Position numbers and translations under genes: made by a program
The notes under the pieces: model-generated
Told to the model about the DNA's origin: nothing
The model's database searches: none
What the model saw: only the letters and a program-made list of their open reading frames with translations
NCBI GenBank assembly: GCA_027492915.1
Contig: JAPUDW010000353.1
Span: 1-39,633, forward strand
Source: Bacteroidota bacterium
GTDB taxonomy: Bacteria; Chloroflexota; Anaerolineae; Aggregatilineales; Phototrophicaceae
Direction: 5' to 3'
DNA: 39,633 nt
Part shown: piece after piece, positions 15,917 through 24,484 of the stretch
Numbering within the stretch: the first letter of the stretch is position 1
How the letters are laid out: every line of letters starts with the position of its first letter

Positions 15917-16951
15917 ATGTCCCAAGCCAACGTCGCACAACCCATCCTTCTTGCACCGAGCAACAGCAGCCAAAAGACGCACACCGCCTTCGGTGATGCG
16001 TGGCATCAACTGTCACGCAATCGGTTGGCGGTGATCAGCCTGATCTTCATCATTTTCCTTGTGGTGCTGGCCTTCTCCGCCGATCTTATTCGCGGCACGG
16101 GCTTCATCGAGGACATCAACGACCAACACCGCGGTTCATCATTAGCCGCTCCGCTGTCGTGCGCCACCTTGCAGCCCGACCAGAAACCCTATCCCCCCGG
16201 CACACCACAGTTCTGCTTCGTCTTTGGTGCAGATAACTTGGGGCGCGATGTGTTCAGCCGCACCCTCTACGGTACCCGTGTCTCGCTGCTGGTTGCCCTC
16301 GTCGGCGCGAGCATGAGCCTCGGCATCGGGGTCATCTACGGTGTGATTTCTGGCTATTACGGTGGGCGCGTCGATAACGTCATGATGCGCATCATCGACT
16401 TCCTCTACGGCATCCCCAGCCTCGTGCTAATTATCCTGCTGCAAACCTTTTTCAAATCGTTGGAGCAGAGCAAAGCCGGTGGCCTCGCCCAAACCCTCAT
16501 CAACATCGACAAGAGCATGGGCGGCCTGTTCTTCCTGTTTATCGCCCTCAGCGCCCTCAGTTGGATTCACATGGCGCGGCTGGTGCGCGGCGAAATCTTG
16601 TCGTACAAGAACCGCGAATTCGTGGAGGCCGCACGGGCGCTCGGCGCGAGTGACTTCCGCATCATCTTCGTTCACCTGCTGCCGAATATCACCGGCCCGC
16701 TGATCGTCGCCGAAACGCTGGAAATCCCCGGCTACATCTTTACCGAAGCGTTCCTGAGTTTCATCGGCCTTGGTGTAGACCCGCCCACGCCCAGTTGGGG
16801 CAGCATGATTAGCGCCGGACGCGCGAGTTTAACGTCCTTCCCTAACCTCATCTTGATACCGGGTATCGCGCTGGCACTCACGACGCTGGCGTTCAATTTC
16901 CTCGGCGATGGTCTGCGGGACGCGCTCGACCCACACATGCGAGGCAAGTAG
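15917..16951 (+). CDS. ABC transporter permease (OppC/DppC type)
   Basis: 344 aa with about six membrane helices. The family hallmarks are FGADNLGRDVFSRTLYGTRVS (about 103-123, shortened here) and the EAA loop EFVEAARALGASDFRIIF (234-251), which contacts the ATPase. An extracytoplasmic loop of about 40 residues with two cysteines (about 64-103) follows the first helix, and a loop before the fourth helix is longer than usual. It partners the OppB-type permease at 17332-18729. Confidence 0.92.
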   Translation: MSQANVAQPILLAPSNSSQKTHTAFGDAWHQLSRNRLAVISLIFIIFLVVLAFSADLIRGTGFIEDINDQHRGSSLAAPLSCATLQPDQKPYPPGTPQFCFVFGADNLGRDVFSRTLYGTRVSLLVALVGASMSLGIGVIYGVISGYYGGRVDNVMMRIIDFLYGIPSLVLIILLQTFFKSLEQSKAGGLAQTLINIDKSMGGLFFLFIALSALSWIHMARLVRGEILSYKNREFVEAARALGASDFRIIFVHLLPNITGPLIVAETLEIPGYIFTEAFLSFIGLGVDPPTPSWGSMISAGRASLTSFPNLILIPGIALALTTLAFNFLGDGLRDALDPHMRGK

Positions 16952-16954
16952 ACC

Positions 16955-17329
16955 ATGAGGAAACCAACTCTTTTCGTCCTCGTCATGCTGGCACTGGCAA
17001 CAATGGCCTGCTGGTCAAGCGATACCCTATTCATCCCGCCAACTGCGACCGTCGCGCCGACTGATATTCCACCTACGCCAAACTTCACCAGTAAATATGC
17101 GCTGGGCGAAGAAGTAACCGTGGTGACAACCGGCATTGCGCCGCTGTACATCACCAAACAGGCTGAAGCCCCCACCCGCAGCAACCGCGTTCCGAACGCC
17201 GCCTGTTATGCCGACACTGTGGTGGTAATCGAGGGCATTCAGCAGGCGGGGGGCGAAACATATTATCAAGTCACCTGTAACAACTTGTCCGGTTGGGTAT
17301 CTGAAACCGTGTTAAGCGCGGGGAGGTAA
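16955..17329 (+). CDS. small putative lipoprotein with SH3-like domain
   Basis: 124 aa. A hydrophobic N-terminus ending LATMAC suggests a lipoprotein signal with Cys 19 as the anchor, although the -3 residue is not ideal. A Thr/Pro-rich linker (PPTATVAPTDIPPTPNF) is followed by a small beta domain with two cysteines ending GWVSETVLSAG, the pattern of bacterial SH3 domains. It is fitted between two permease genes with gaps of 3 and 2 bases, so it is certainly co-translated with the transporter. An extracytoplasmic accessory role is likely. I know of no standard subunit like it in peptide importers. Confidence 0.72.
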   Translation: MRKPTLFVLVMLALATMACWSSDTLFIPPTATVAPTDIPPTPNFTSKYALGEEVTVVTTGIAPLYITKQAEAPTRSNRVPNAACYADTVVVIEGIQQAGGETYYQVTCNNLSGWVSETVLSAGR

Positions 17330-17331
17330 CG

Positions 17332-18729
17332 ATGGCTGTCATGCGCTCATTACTCGGCATGTCCGGCATCATCAGTTATATCGCGCGGCGGGTTCTCACC
17401 AGCCTTCCGGTGCTGTTCATGATTGTGCTGGTGTCATTCCTTATGATCCGTGCCATTCCCGGTGGGCCGTTCGTCGCTAGCGGCCAACGAGCCCAAACAC
17501 CGGAAGTCATGGCGGCGATGGAAAAATACTACGGTCTCGACCGTCCGCTGCTGCTCAACCTGCCGGGGTCGTCACCCGATTGGCAGCTTTTACATTACGT
17601 CGATGAGCCAATTAGCGAACGGGTGGAAGTCGTCAGCCTCAAGCCGGAGATGCGCGAAGTCTTGCAAGCGGTCGCGGGTGAGCCAGTACAAACCCTGCTC
17701 GATGGGCAGTACAACACTCAGGTACAGCGAATAGCCTTCTACAAAGATCAAGGGGTGACTCGTGCCGAGATGCCAGCCCTACTCGATGACTTGAGGACGT
17801 TACAAGAAACCGTGGGCGACAGCGAGGCGGCAGAGCAGATCACCAATGCGATTGATGCCTATAAAGGTGCGGACTTCTCCAAGCTGCCGGTATCACCAAC
17901 TATCCGTACCACGACACGTTCTGTCCTTTATTCCGACCTGTTCCAGAGCCAGTTCGGTAACTACTTCTTTAACCTGCTACGGCTGGACTTTGGCCCATCA
18001 TTAGGTGTGACCAATCGTGGGCGACCTGTTGGCGATATTATTTCGACGAAGCTGCCGATTTCGATGGCGCTGGGGGTGATGGCGGTCGTGACAGCCATTA
18101 TTACCGGCGTGCCGTTGGGCGTGCTGGCGGCTGTCAACCACAACCGTCCGGCTGACCACATCGCCATGTTTTTCGCGGTGGTCGGACGTGCCGTGCCGAA
18201 TATCGTCATCGGGCCGGTGCTGATCATCGTGTTCGCGGTGCAGTTGAAGCTGTTTCCGGTGGTCAACCCCTATGCATGGATCAATGGGCCACAGGCTAAT
18301 CCGGCCACCTATTTTTCGACAGCATTTCTACCCGTTGTTACGCTGGCGATGGGCATGGCGGCGGGCATAGCGCGGCTGACACGGGCGAGTTTGCTTCAAG
18401 TGCTGAATCAGGATTACATCCGAACGGCACGGGCGAAGGGGTTAGCTGAACGTAACGTCATCTACGGGCATGGGCTGCGCAACAGCCTGATTCCGGTGGT
18501 GACGATTCTGGGGCCGCTGCTGGCTGCCGTGCTAACGGGGACATTCGTGGTCGAGTTGGTGTTTGCAATACCCGGCCTTGGCGATACGTTCGTGACGAGC
18601 GTAACAACCCGTGACTATAACCTGCTGGTCGGCGTAACCGTGTTGTACTCGGCGTTTTTGGTCGGTGCGAATATCTTGGTGGATGTGCTTTATACATGGA
18701 TTGATCCGCGTATCCAGTTCCGAAGTTAA
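17332..18729 (+). CDS. ABC transporter permease (OppB/DppB type) with long extracytoplasmic insertion
   Basis: 465 aa, well above the usual 310-340. The N-terminus (YIARRVLTSLPVLFMIVLVS, then RAIPGGPF and KYYGLDRPLL) and C-terminus (EAA loop YIRTARAKGLAERNVIYGHG at about 362-381, RNSLIPVVT) are standard. Between about residues 79 and 207 lies an extra helical, polar stretch before FGNYFFNLLRLDFGPS. That part would face outside and may help dock the binding protein or the neighbouring lipoprotein. It starts 2 bases after the lipoprotein gene. Confidence 0.9.
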   Translation: MAVMRSLLGMSGIISYIARRVLTSLPVLFMIVLVSFLMIRAIPGGPFVASGQRAQTPEVMAAMEKYYGLDRPLLLNLPGSSPDWQLLHYVDEPISERVEVVSLKPEMREVLQAVAGEPVQTLLDGQYNTQVQRIAFYKDQGVTRAEMPALLDDLRTLQETVGDSEAAEQITNAIDAYKGADFSKLPVSPTIRTTTRSVLYSDLFQSQFGNYFFNLLRLDFGPSLGVTNRGRPVGDIISTKLPISMALGVMAVVTAIITGVPLGVLAAVNHNRPADHIAMFFAVVGRAVPNIVIGPVLIIVFAVQLKLFPVVNPYAWINGPQANPATYFSTAFLPVVTLAMGMAAGIARLTRASLLQVLNQDYIRTARAKGLAERNVIYGHGLRNSLIPVVTILGPLLAAVLTGTFVVELVFAIPGLGDTFVTSVTTRDYNLLVGVTVLYSAFLVGANILVDVLYTWIDPRIQFRS

Positions 18730-18738
18730 GGGGGAGTG

Positions 18739-20004
18739 ATGTACAAGACCTACACAGGGCCAGCCGTGATGCCAGTACGGCAGCAGGCACAGGTGACGAA
18801 CGCGATTCTGGCGGAGCGTTTCGAGAAAATCTTGCCAACCGTCATGCGCGAAACGGGCTTCGATATGTGGATTACCATCTGCTACGAGGATAACCACGAC
18901 CCGATTTTTAACACCATCATCCCGTGGGAATGTTGGGCACCGATCTTGCAAATGGTGGTGTTTTATGACCCCGGTGTGGGACAGCCTATCGAACGGTTGA
19001 ATATTTCGATCACCAACATGCAGGGTTTGATGACGACCATCTGGGGGCTAGATAGTGCCGATGACCAATGGGCGACGCTGCGTAAAGTGGTCGAGGAGCG
19101 TAATCCACAGCGCATCGGCATCAACCAGTCGAATGTGATCTGGGCAGCCGATGGGCTGACGGCAGCACTGCGCGACAAGCTGGTAGCGACGCTGGGCGAA
19201 AACCTAACCAGCCGTTTGGAATCCGCCGAGGTGCTGTGTACCCGTTGGCTGGAGTCACGGCTGCCAGCCGAACTGGAACTTTACCAACATGCCTGTGCGA
19301 TTGCACATCATGTGATGAAAACTTGTTTTTCGCGGCAGGTGGTAACACCGGGGGTAACGACTTCCGAAGATTTGCGCTGGTGGTACTGGCAGGAAACCAC
19401 CGATCTTGGCCTGCCGGTGTCGTTTCCGGCGTTCTTCCGGTTTATGCGGGGGCCAGAAAACCGTATGCGGTGGGGCGAGGATGATAAGGTCATCCGTCCG
19501 GGGGATATGATCCACTGCGATGTGGGCTTCAAATACTGCCGGTTGATTACCGACCATCAAGAATTGGCGTATGTGCTGCGACCGGGGGAAACGAATGTGC
19601 CGCAGGGGTTATTGAACGGCATGGCACAGGCCAACCAGTTGCAGGATATTTTTACCGACACATGGGAACTGGGGCTGACGGGGAACGAAATCCTGAATAA
19701 AGCACTAAACACGGCTCGTGAACGGGGCATCAGCAAACCCAAGATTTATTCCCATTCGTTGAGCCATTACCTGCATGAACCGGGGCCGTTGATGGGCTTG
19801 CCTTGGGAACAGGTGAACACGGGTGGGCGGGGCGAGGTGAAGATGTACTACGATACCTGCTATACCGTCGAGCTGGGCGTGACCTGTGCGGTGCCGGAAT
19901 GGGGCGGGCAGGAAGTGGCGTTTCCGTTGGAGCAGGATGCGGTGTTTACGCAAAATGGCGCGGTGTATTTAGACGGGCGGCAGACAGCGTTCCACATCAT
20001 TTAA
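18739..20004 (+). CDS. M24-family metallopeptidase (Xaa-Pro aminopeptidase-like)
   Basis: 421 aa from the ATG at 18739; a GTG just before it overlaps the ribosome-binding site AGGGGGA. The C-terminal pita-bread domain keeps the five metal ligands: Asp in HCDVGF (about 261), Asp in ITDHQE (about 272), His in IYSHSLSHYLHE (about 339), Glu in TVELG (about 378) and Glu in GGQEVAF (about 392). The N-terminal half is a creatinase-type domain. Such enzymes cleave Xaa-Pro bonds, but the fold also includes creatinase and related hydrolases. It begins 9 bases after the permease, so it probably processes the imported compound. A terminator follows at 20083. Confidence 0.87.
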   Translation: MYKTYTGPAVMPVRQQAQVTNAILAERFEKILPTVMRETGFDMWITICYEDNHDPIFNTIIPWECWAPILQMVVFYDPGVGQPIERLNISITNMQGLMTTIWGLDSADDQWATLRKVVEERNPQRIGINQSNVIWAADGLTAALRDKLVATLGENLTSRLESAEVLCTRWLESRLPAELELYQHACAIAHHVMKTCFSRQVVTPGVTTSEDLRWWYWQETTDLGLPVSFPAFFRFMRGPENRMRWGEDDKVIRPGDMIHCDVGFKYCRLITDHQELAYVLRPGETNVPQGLLNGMAQANQLQDIFTDTWELGLTGNEILNKALNTARERGISKPKIYSHSLSHYLHEPGPLMGLPWEQVNTGGRGEVKMYYDTCYTVELGVTCAVPEWGGQEVAFPLEQDAVFTQNGAVYLDGRQTAFHII

Positions 20005-20020
20005 TACGGGGTAAAAAGCT

Positions 20021-20035
20021 GCCTGTTAAACAGGC
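20021..20035. repeat. small hairpin after the transporter cluster
   Basis: GCCTGT pairs with ACAGGC over a TAA loop, 17 bases after the M24 stop, and ACAGGC recurs at once downstream. No T-run follows. Confidence 0.4.
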
Positions 20036-20082
20036 AATAACAGGCAACCAGACCCTTTATGACCCCGATTTATGAAGGCACG

Positions 20083-20115
20083 GTTAGGAAGCACAAACTG
20101 TTTCCTAACTTTTTA
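20083..20115 (+). terminator. rho-independent terminator of transporter cluster
   Basis: GTTAGGAA (20083-20090) pairs with TTCCTAAC (20102-20109) and TTTTT follows. It lies 79 bases after the M24 stop. Confidence 0.75.
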
Positions 20116-20140
20116 CCTGCGCCTGAAGCGCGAACCACTG

Positions 20141-20581
20141 CTACCGCGTCAGCAAGTAACTGCTGGCGATCAACAGCAGCAAGCCGAGTAAACGCCCAGC
20201 GTCCACTTGACGCACCACGTTACCGAAAAACCCGAAATGGTCGATGACGGTTCCGGTCACGAGCTGCCCGATGATAATCAAGGTGATCGCACCAAGCGTT
20301 CCGATGCGTGGGATGGTGTAATTAATAGTCAGGTACAGGATGACGCCAAACAAACCTGCCAGATATGCCCACCACGGCAACGAACGCCAATTTTGAATAT
20401 TTTCGCCGCGATAAAGAAGCAACACAAGCACCGAAAAGATGAGTCCCGATATGTGAACCACAACGCTGCTCGCCGCACTGCCCACTTTTTGACCGATCAC
20501 ATTGGCAATCGGTGTTTGCACACCTACCGCAACCCCACCTAACAAACCGACAATAATCGTTAACAAGCCAATACTTTCCAT
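20141..20581 (-). CDS. DMT-family membrane protein, YdcZ/DUF606-like
   Basis: 146 aa with about five hydrophobic segments. The N-terminus (GLLTIIVGLLGGVAVGVQTP, then IAN) and the repeated pattern with GTLGAITLIIIGQLVTG and a final IDHFGFFG match the small multidrug-like DMT_YdcZ family (PF04657). The function of that family is largely unknown. AAGAGGTAAG lies upstream of the ATG. It converges on the transporter cluster. Confidence 0.8.
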   Translation of the reverse strand: MESIGLLTIIVGLLGGVAVGVQTPIANVIGQKVGSAASSVVVHISGLIFSVLVLLLYRGENIQNWRSLPWWAYLAGLFGVILYLTINYTIPRIGTLGAITLIIIGQLVTGTVIDHFGFFGNVVRQVDAGRLLGLLLLIASSYLLTR

Positions 20582-20765
20582 GCGCCGTCTTACCTCTTAA
20601 TAGGTTGTTTATTGGGTTGTGATCTTACTGGTTTTATCCAACCAGCAGAAGTGCGACTATACGCAGCAGACTTGGCAATGACTTAACACCATACACGCTT
20701 CTTCTCGCCTGCAAATCACCCTAACTCGCCTACTGGGGTTACACAATACACACTAGCTTTTGCCA

Positions 20766-20787
20766 TGTTCATCAGCGCTGATGAACA
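20766..20787. promoter_or_regulatory. 22-bp perfect palindrome, possible operator
   Basis: TGTTCATCAGC is followed by its exact complement. It lies in the 450-bp divergent spacer 20582-21031 between the YdcZ-like gene and the RRM gene, about 180 and 245 bases from their starts. The rest of the spacer shows no gene; TTGACC at 20817 and 20868 could be -35 elements but have no clear -10 partner. Confidence 0.45.
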
Positions 20788-21031
20788 CATTCTCATATTC
20801 TCGTCACAGGCAAAGATTGACCTCTCATAACCCTTTGTGAAAATTATTGTGCCGAAGTGCCAATTATTGACCCTATACGCCACCACTTTAGTGTGTGATA
20901 CTGCACTGTAGTAGGGTACAAATCGTCTTGGTTTCCACTGCATCTGAACTTCTTTTTCACCTCTGCAATGTTTTCCAACAGCTAATCTGCTCTATCAATT
21001 TCATATCTGTATCGTTTTAGGAGAAGTACAA

Positions 21032-21340
21032 ATGGCAACCAAGCTATATGTCGGCAATATGTCGTATGACACCACCGAAGACCAAATTCGCACCTTGTTC
21101 GCACAGGCTGGCGAAATCGCCGAAATCGCCTTTATTATGGATCGCGACACCGGTCGTCCCAAGGGATTTGGCTTTGTCACGATGAAGACCGAAGAAGAAT
21201 CCAAAGAAGCCATCAAACGCTTTAATGGTTTCACGCTCGATAACCGCGCCTTGACCGTCAATGAAGCCAAGCCCCGTGAAGAACGTTCTTCAAACAGTGG
21301 GTTCGGCTCACGCAATGGTGGCGGGCGCGGTCGCTTCTAA
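21032..21340 (+). CDS. RNA-binding protein with one RRM domain and glycine/arginine-rich tail
   Basis: 102 aa. RNP2 is LYVGNM (5-10) and RNP1 is KGFGFVTM (44-51), so the RRM fold is complete; the tail after residue 85 is rich in Gly, Ser and Arg (SRNGGGRGRF). Such proteins, best known in cyanobacteria, bind RNA and are often cold-induced. TTTAGGAGAAG lies 10 bases before the ATG. The long upstream spacer leaves room for a regulated 5' UTR. A strong terminator follows at 21374, so it is monocistronic. Confidence 0.92.
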   Translation: MATKLYVGNMSYDTTEDQIRTLFAQAGEIAEIAFIMDRDTGRPKGFGFVTMKTEEESKEAIKRFNGFTLDNRALTVNEAKPREERSSNSGFGSRNGGGRGRF

Positions 21341-21373
21341 GTACCCGCGCTCTCAAGGTTTATATTCCTGAAG

Positions 21374-21408
21374 ACAGTGTGAGTCTAGGTTCACACTGTT
21401 TTTATTTT
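21374..21408 (+). terminator. rho-independent terminator after the RRM gene
   Basis: ACAGTGTGA pairs with TCACACTGT (9 bp, 8-base loop), followed by TTTTATTTT. The remaining spacer to 21684 shows no gene. Confidence 0.85.
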
Positions 21409-21684
21409 CCGAACTAGCATCAATTAAGATCAACTTTTTTCCCAGTCATCAACTAAAACGAAAGCCTATGTGCTTTCACCCCTGATTATCTTTAAATAGC
21501 TTGCTTAAACATCAGACAACTTCAAACCATAGCGTCTTTTAGCCAAGCGTCGTGCGACGGACATCATGCATGGTTTTGCCACTGTCGGGCGAAGGCGCCT
21601 GTACGCTTACTCCGCAATATATCGAGTTTATTGAACACAACATAAGTATCCATAACGCATCTCAAATGTGAGGATAAACCTAAA

Positions 21685-22050
21685 ATGACATTTACCCATA
21701 GACCTTCCGAAGTCACAACCATCTTAAAAACGATTTGTTCAGGGGCAGATATTAAAATCAGTACCCAGCTTGAAACCTACATCGTTAACTTAGAAGCCAA
21801 ACAACCAAATAGACCGCGTGAAATCACCGAAATCTTGAGTGTTATTGGTTCACATTACACCGTCGGCTTACAAGCGTTGCTGGAAGACTACATCGCCAAA
21901 CTCGAAGCGACACAGCAGCCTACCGCGCAAACCCAAACGGAAACCGCGCTTGAGGCAAACACGCTGCCCGCGTGGTCACACCAACGAACGCTTGAACGCC
22001 AGCTTCATCGGCAGGAACGAGCATTCAAAAAAGCAACTCATCAATGGTAA
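21685..22050 (+). CDS. hypothetical protein with two internal 35-residue repeats
   Basis: 121 aa. I do not recognise a family. Residues 6-40 and 43-77 are related: both begin RP-E-T-IL, and end with LE-YI-LEA-Q (for example QLETYIVNLEAKQ and LLEDYIAKLEATQ). The tail is charged and helical (RTLERQLHRQERAFKKA). The pattern suggests a small all-helical scaffold or adaptor. GTGAGGAT stands upstream of the ATG. It precedes the GroEL-like gene by 60 bases and is probably in the same operon, which is suggestive of a chaperonin-related role but does not show it. Confidence 0.6.
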   Translation: MTFTHRPSEVTTILKTICSGADIKISTQLETYIVNLEAKQPNRPREITEILSVIGSHYTVGLQALLEDYIAKLEATQQPTAQTQTETALEANTLPAWSHQRTLERQLHRQERAFKKATHQW

Positions 22051-22110
22051 GTCATGTGCAACGTCAATCCCGCCGCTTTTGAAAAATTATAGGTTGAAGA
22101 AGGAATGCTC

Positions 22111-23715
22111 ATGACAAAACAAATCGTTTTTGCACACACGGCTCGGAGACAATTGCTTCGGGGCATCGATAAAGTTGCGAATGCGGTGGCAATTACGCTG
22201 GGGCCAAAAGGACGCAACGTAGCGCTCGGTGCGACTTACGGCTTTCCAACTGTTACGCATGATGGCGTGACTGTAGCGAATGAAATATCCTTGCCGGACT
22301 CATTTGAGAACATGGGGGCGCAGCTCTTAAAAGAGGCAGCCTCCAAAACCAATGACATCGCCGGTGATGGCACGACTACCGCGACAGTTCTGGCACAGGC
22401 GATGGTTCATACTGGAATGCGCAATTTGGCAGCCGGCGCGAACCCGATGCTGCTGAAAAAAGGCATCATGGCTGCGCTTGAAGCTGTTTCTGACCATATT
22501 ATGGAACAGGCTATACCGGTGAACACCCGCGAGGCTATTGCCCAAGTTGCCAGTATCAGCGCACAAGACCCGAAGATCGGCGACTTGATTGCCGAAGTGA
22601 TGGACAAAGTGGGACGTGACGGCGTGGTGACAGTTGAAGAAAGTAAGGGACTCCAATTTGAAACGGACTATGTTGAGGGTATGGAGTTTGAACGTGGTTA
22701 CCTGAGTTCGTACTTCGTCACAGACTTCGAGACAATGGAAGCCAGCATCCAAGACCCGTACATTTTGATCTATGAAAAAAAGATCAGCGCCGCGCAGGAC
22801 ATGATTTCTATTTTGGAAAAACTGCTCCAGAATGACCAGCGCGAACTGGTTATCATCGCTGAAGATGTTGATGGCCCAGCATTAGCAACGCTCGTGCTGA
22901 ACAAGCTGCGCGGTACCCTGAATGTCCTCGCGATCAAAGCGCCGGGTTTTGGTGACCGCCGCAAAGCCCTGCTGAACGACATTGCCATTCTTACGGGTGG
23001 TACTGTCATCAACGAAGAAACGGGAGGCAGCCTCGAAATGCTTTCCCTGAGCGACCTCGGTCGGGCAGCCAAAGTGGTCAGCACCAAGGATAATACGGTA
23101 ATTGTGGATGGTGCGGGCAAAAACACTGCTATCAAGGGGCGTATCGCCGAAATTCGTAACGAGATTGCCGCCCCGCGTACGAGCGATTATGACCGTGAAA
23201 AACTTCAGGAACGTCTAGCGAAGCTCAGCGGTGGAGTGGCCGTCATCCGTGTGGGTGCTGCAACCGAAATCGAATTGAAAGAAAAGAAGCATCGCGTGGA
23301 AGACGCCCTGAGCGCCACCCGTGCCGCCATTGAAGAAGGTATCGTTCCCGGTGGTGGAGTGACCCTCATGAATGCTGTGGCCGCGCTTGTTGACCTTAAG
23401 TTTGATGACGCAGACGTTAATACCGGCGTGCGTGTTGTGCGCTCTGCCCTCGAAGTCCCCATGCGCCGCCTCGCTGAAAATGCCGGAGAAGAAGGCGCCG
23501 TAATTATCGCCAATGTTCGCCGGATGCAGAATGAGGATAAAAATCTACGGATTGGATACGATGTGATGTCTGGAAAGTATGCGGACATGATTACCATCGG
23601 TATACCTGACCCTGCCCGTGTTACACGGAGTGCGGTTGAAAGTGCCGCTTCGATTGCCGCGATGATCCTCACAATCGAAACCTTAGTCTCCGATCAACCA
23701 ACACCTGTCACTTAA
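22111..23715 (+). CDS. groEL: GroEL-like chaperonin (Hsp60), divergent copy
   Basis: 534 aa from the second ATG, which has GAAGGA at 7-8 bases; an ATG two codons earlier is too close to it. ATP-binding residues are intact: GPKG (31-34), Asp 51 in [17 protein letters not shown] (85-93), [15 protein letters not shown] and GGGV in the C-terminal equatorial domain. The C-terminus ends SDQPTPVT with no Gly-Gly-Met tail. No groES is adjacent and no CIRCE element is visible upstream. The neighbours are small unknown genes. This looks like an additional, specialised chaperonin copy rather than the main heat-shock operon. Confidence 0.9.
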   Translation: MTKQIVFAHTARRQLLRGIDKVANAVAITLGPKGRNVALGATYGFPTVTHDGVTVANEISLPDSFENMGAQLLKEAASKTNDIAGDGTTTATVLAQAMVHTGMRNLAAGANPMLLKKGIMAALEAVSDHIMEQAIPVNTREAIAQVASISAQDPKIGDLIAEVMDKVGRDGVVTVEESKGLQFETDYVEGMEFERGYLSSYFVTDFETMEASIQDPYILIYEKKISAAQDMISILEKLLQNDQRELVIIAEDVDGPALATLVLNKLRGTLNVLAIKAPGFGDRRKALLNDIAILTGGTVINEETGGSLEMLSLSDLGRAAKVVSTKDNTVIVDGAGKNTAIKGRIAEIRNEIAAPRTSDYDREKLQERLAKLSGGVAVIRVGAATEIELKEKKHRVEDALSATRAAIEEGIVPGGGVTLMNAVAALVDLKFDDADVNTGVRVVRSALEVPMRRLAENAGEEGAVIIANVRRMQNEDKNLRIGYDVMSGKYADMITIGIPDPARVTRSAVESAASIAAMILTIETLVSDQPTPVT

Positions 23716-23794
23716 AATCGCGTCGTTGAATGAGCATCTTTTAGCTTGCAAATGCTTCATAAGGAAGCCCAAATCCTGCGAAGGGGGAGTTGTT

Positions 23795-24181
23795 ATGCAC
23801 ACATGGAATGATCTAACCCCGCACGAGCAACTGGTTTTAAAAGCGATCTATACGACTCATCAAGGGCAAGCCCGCAATGACAAACGGAAGGGTGTCAAAA
23901 ATTTAGACAGCAGCCTCCCCTTTCGAGAACGCGGGTGGCTCAATTACCATCCCATAAAGCCACAAACCGAGAGTTATCTACAAACGGCTCTGGGGCGAAC
24001 GTTGAACACAGAACAAGTTACTACCCTATTTGAAAACCTGATCACGTATGGTTTGATCGATTGTAAATACACGGTGGTCAATGAAGTATCGGTTCAGTGG
24101 ATCAAAATGACACCCAACGGACACAAGATTGCGCTCACCACGTTTATTTATCGACAAATGGAAAAACTAAAAGACCGATAA
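23795..24181 (+). CDS. hypothetical protein, possibly winged-helix
   Basis: 128 aa from ATG 23795, with AGGGGGAG 5 bases before it; the in-frame upstream TTG lacks such a site. I do not recognise a family. The C-terminal part (TLFENLITYGLIDCKY, then VQWIKMTPNGHKIA) resembles the helix plus wing of winged-helix proteins. It follows the GroEL-like gene by 79 bases and is probably in the same transcription unit. Confidence 0.6.
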   Translation: MHTWNDLTPHEQLVLKAIYTTHQGQARNDKRKGVKNLDSSLPFRERGWLNYHPIKPQTESYLQTALGRTLNTEQVTTLFENLITYGLIDCKYTVVNEVSVQWIKMTPNGHKIALTTFIYRQMEKLKDR

Positions 24182-24214
24182 ACAGCCACAATTTGGTGTA
24201 ACGCAGGAGGCATA

Positions 24215-24370
24215 ATGAAACAAAGCGATATTGACCGGTGGGTTAATCGTCAAAACCGTATGAATAGAAACACAACCCTATCGCCAGTTAATTGGGTGAC
24301 AGTCGCTGCGGTTATGGCGGTTATTGTCGCGGTGCTAGTTATACTTTTGAGGGCAGCGAACCTACTGTAA
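24215..24370 (+). CDS. small single-helix membrane protein
   Basis: 51 aa from ATG with AGGAGG 4 bases upstream. After a polar N-terminus (KQSDIDRWVNRQNRMNRN) comes one hydrophobic helix (WVTVAAVMAVIVAVLVILL). It lies 33 bases after the previous gene on the same strand, completing the GroEL-region group. The excellent ribosome-binding site and clean single transmembrane pattern support it as real. Function unknown. Confidence 0.6.
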   Translation: MKQSDIDRWVNRQNRMNRNTTLSPVNWVTVAAVMAVIVAVLVILLRAANLL

Positions 24371-24466
24371 TGCGTTTCCGTCAGGCAGGCGCTCTGCTGC
24401 CAATAGGCTGACATACGCTGGCATCTGTTTCTTGACAGCGGCACGAGCATCTTTGGCTTTTGCCGC
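24362..24466 (-). pseudogene. 3'-end fragment of an unidentified gene
   Basis: On the minus strand 34 codons without a start read AAKAKDARAAVKKQMPAYVS, then LLAAERLPDGNALQ and a stop. The alanine/lysine-rich, GC3-biased reading looks like real protein, and it begins right after a stop codon 18 bases beyond the uxaB stop. It overlaps the end of the small membrane gene by 9 bases. It is probably the surviving tail of a gene once downstream of uxaB. Confidence 0.45.
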
Positions 24467-24484
24467 CTAATACCGAGTCTACAA

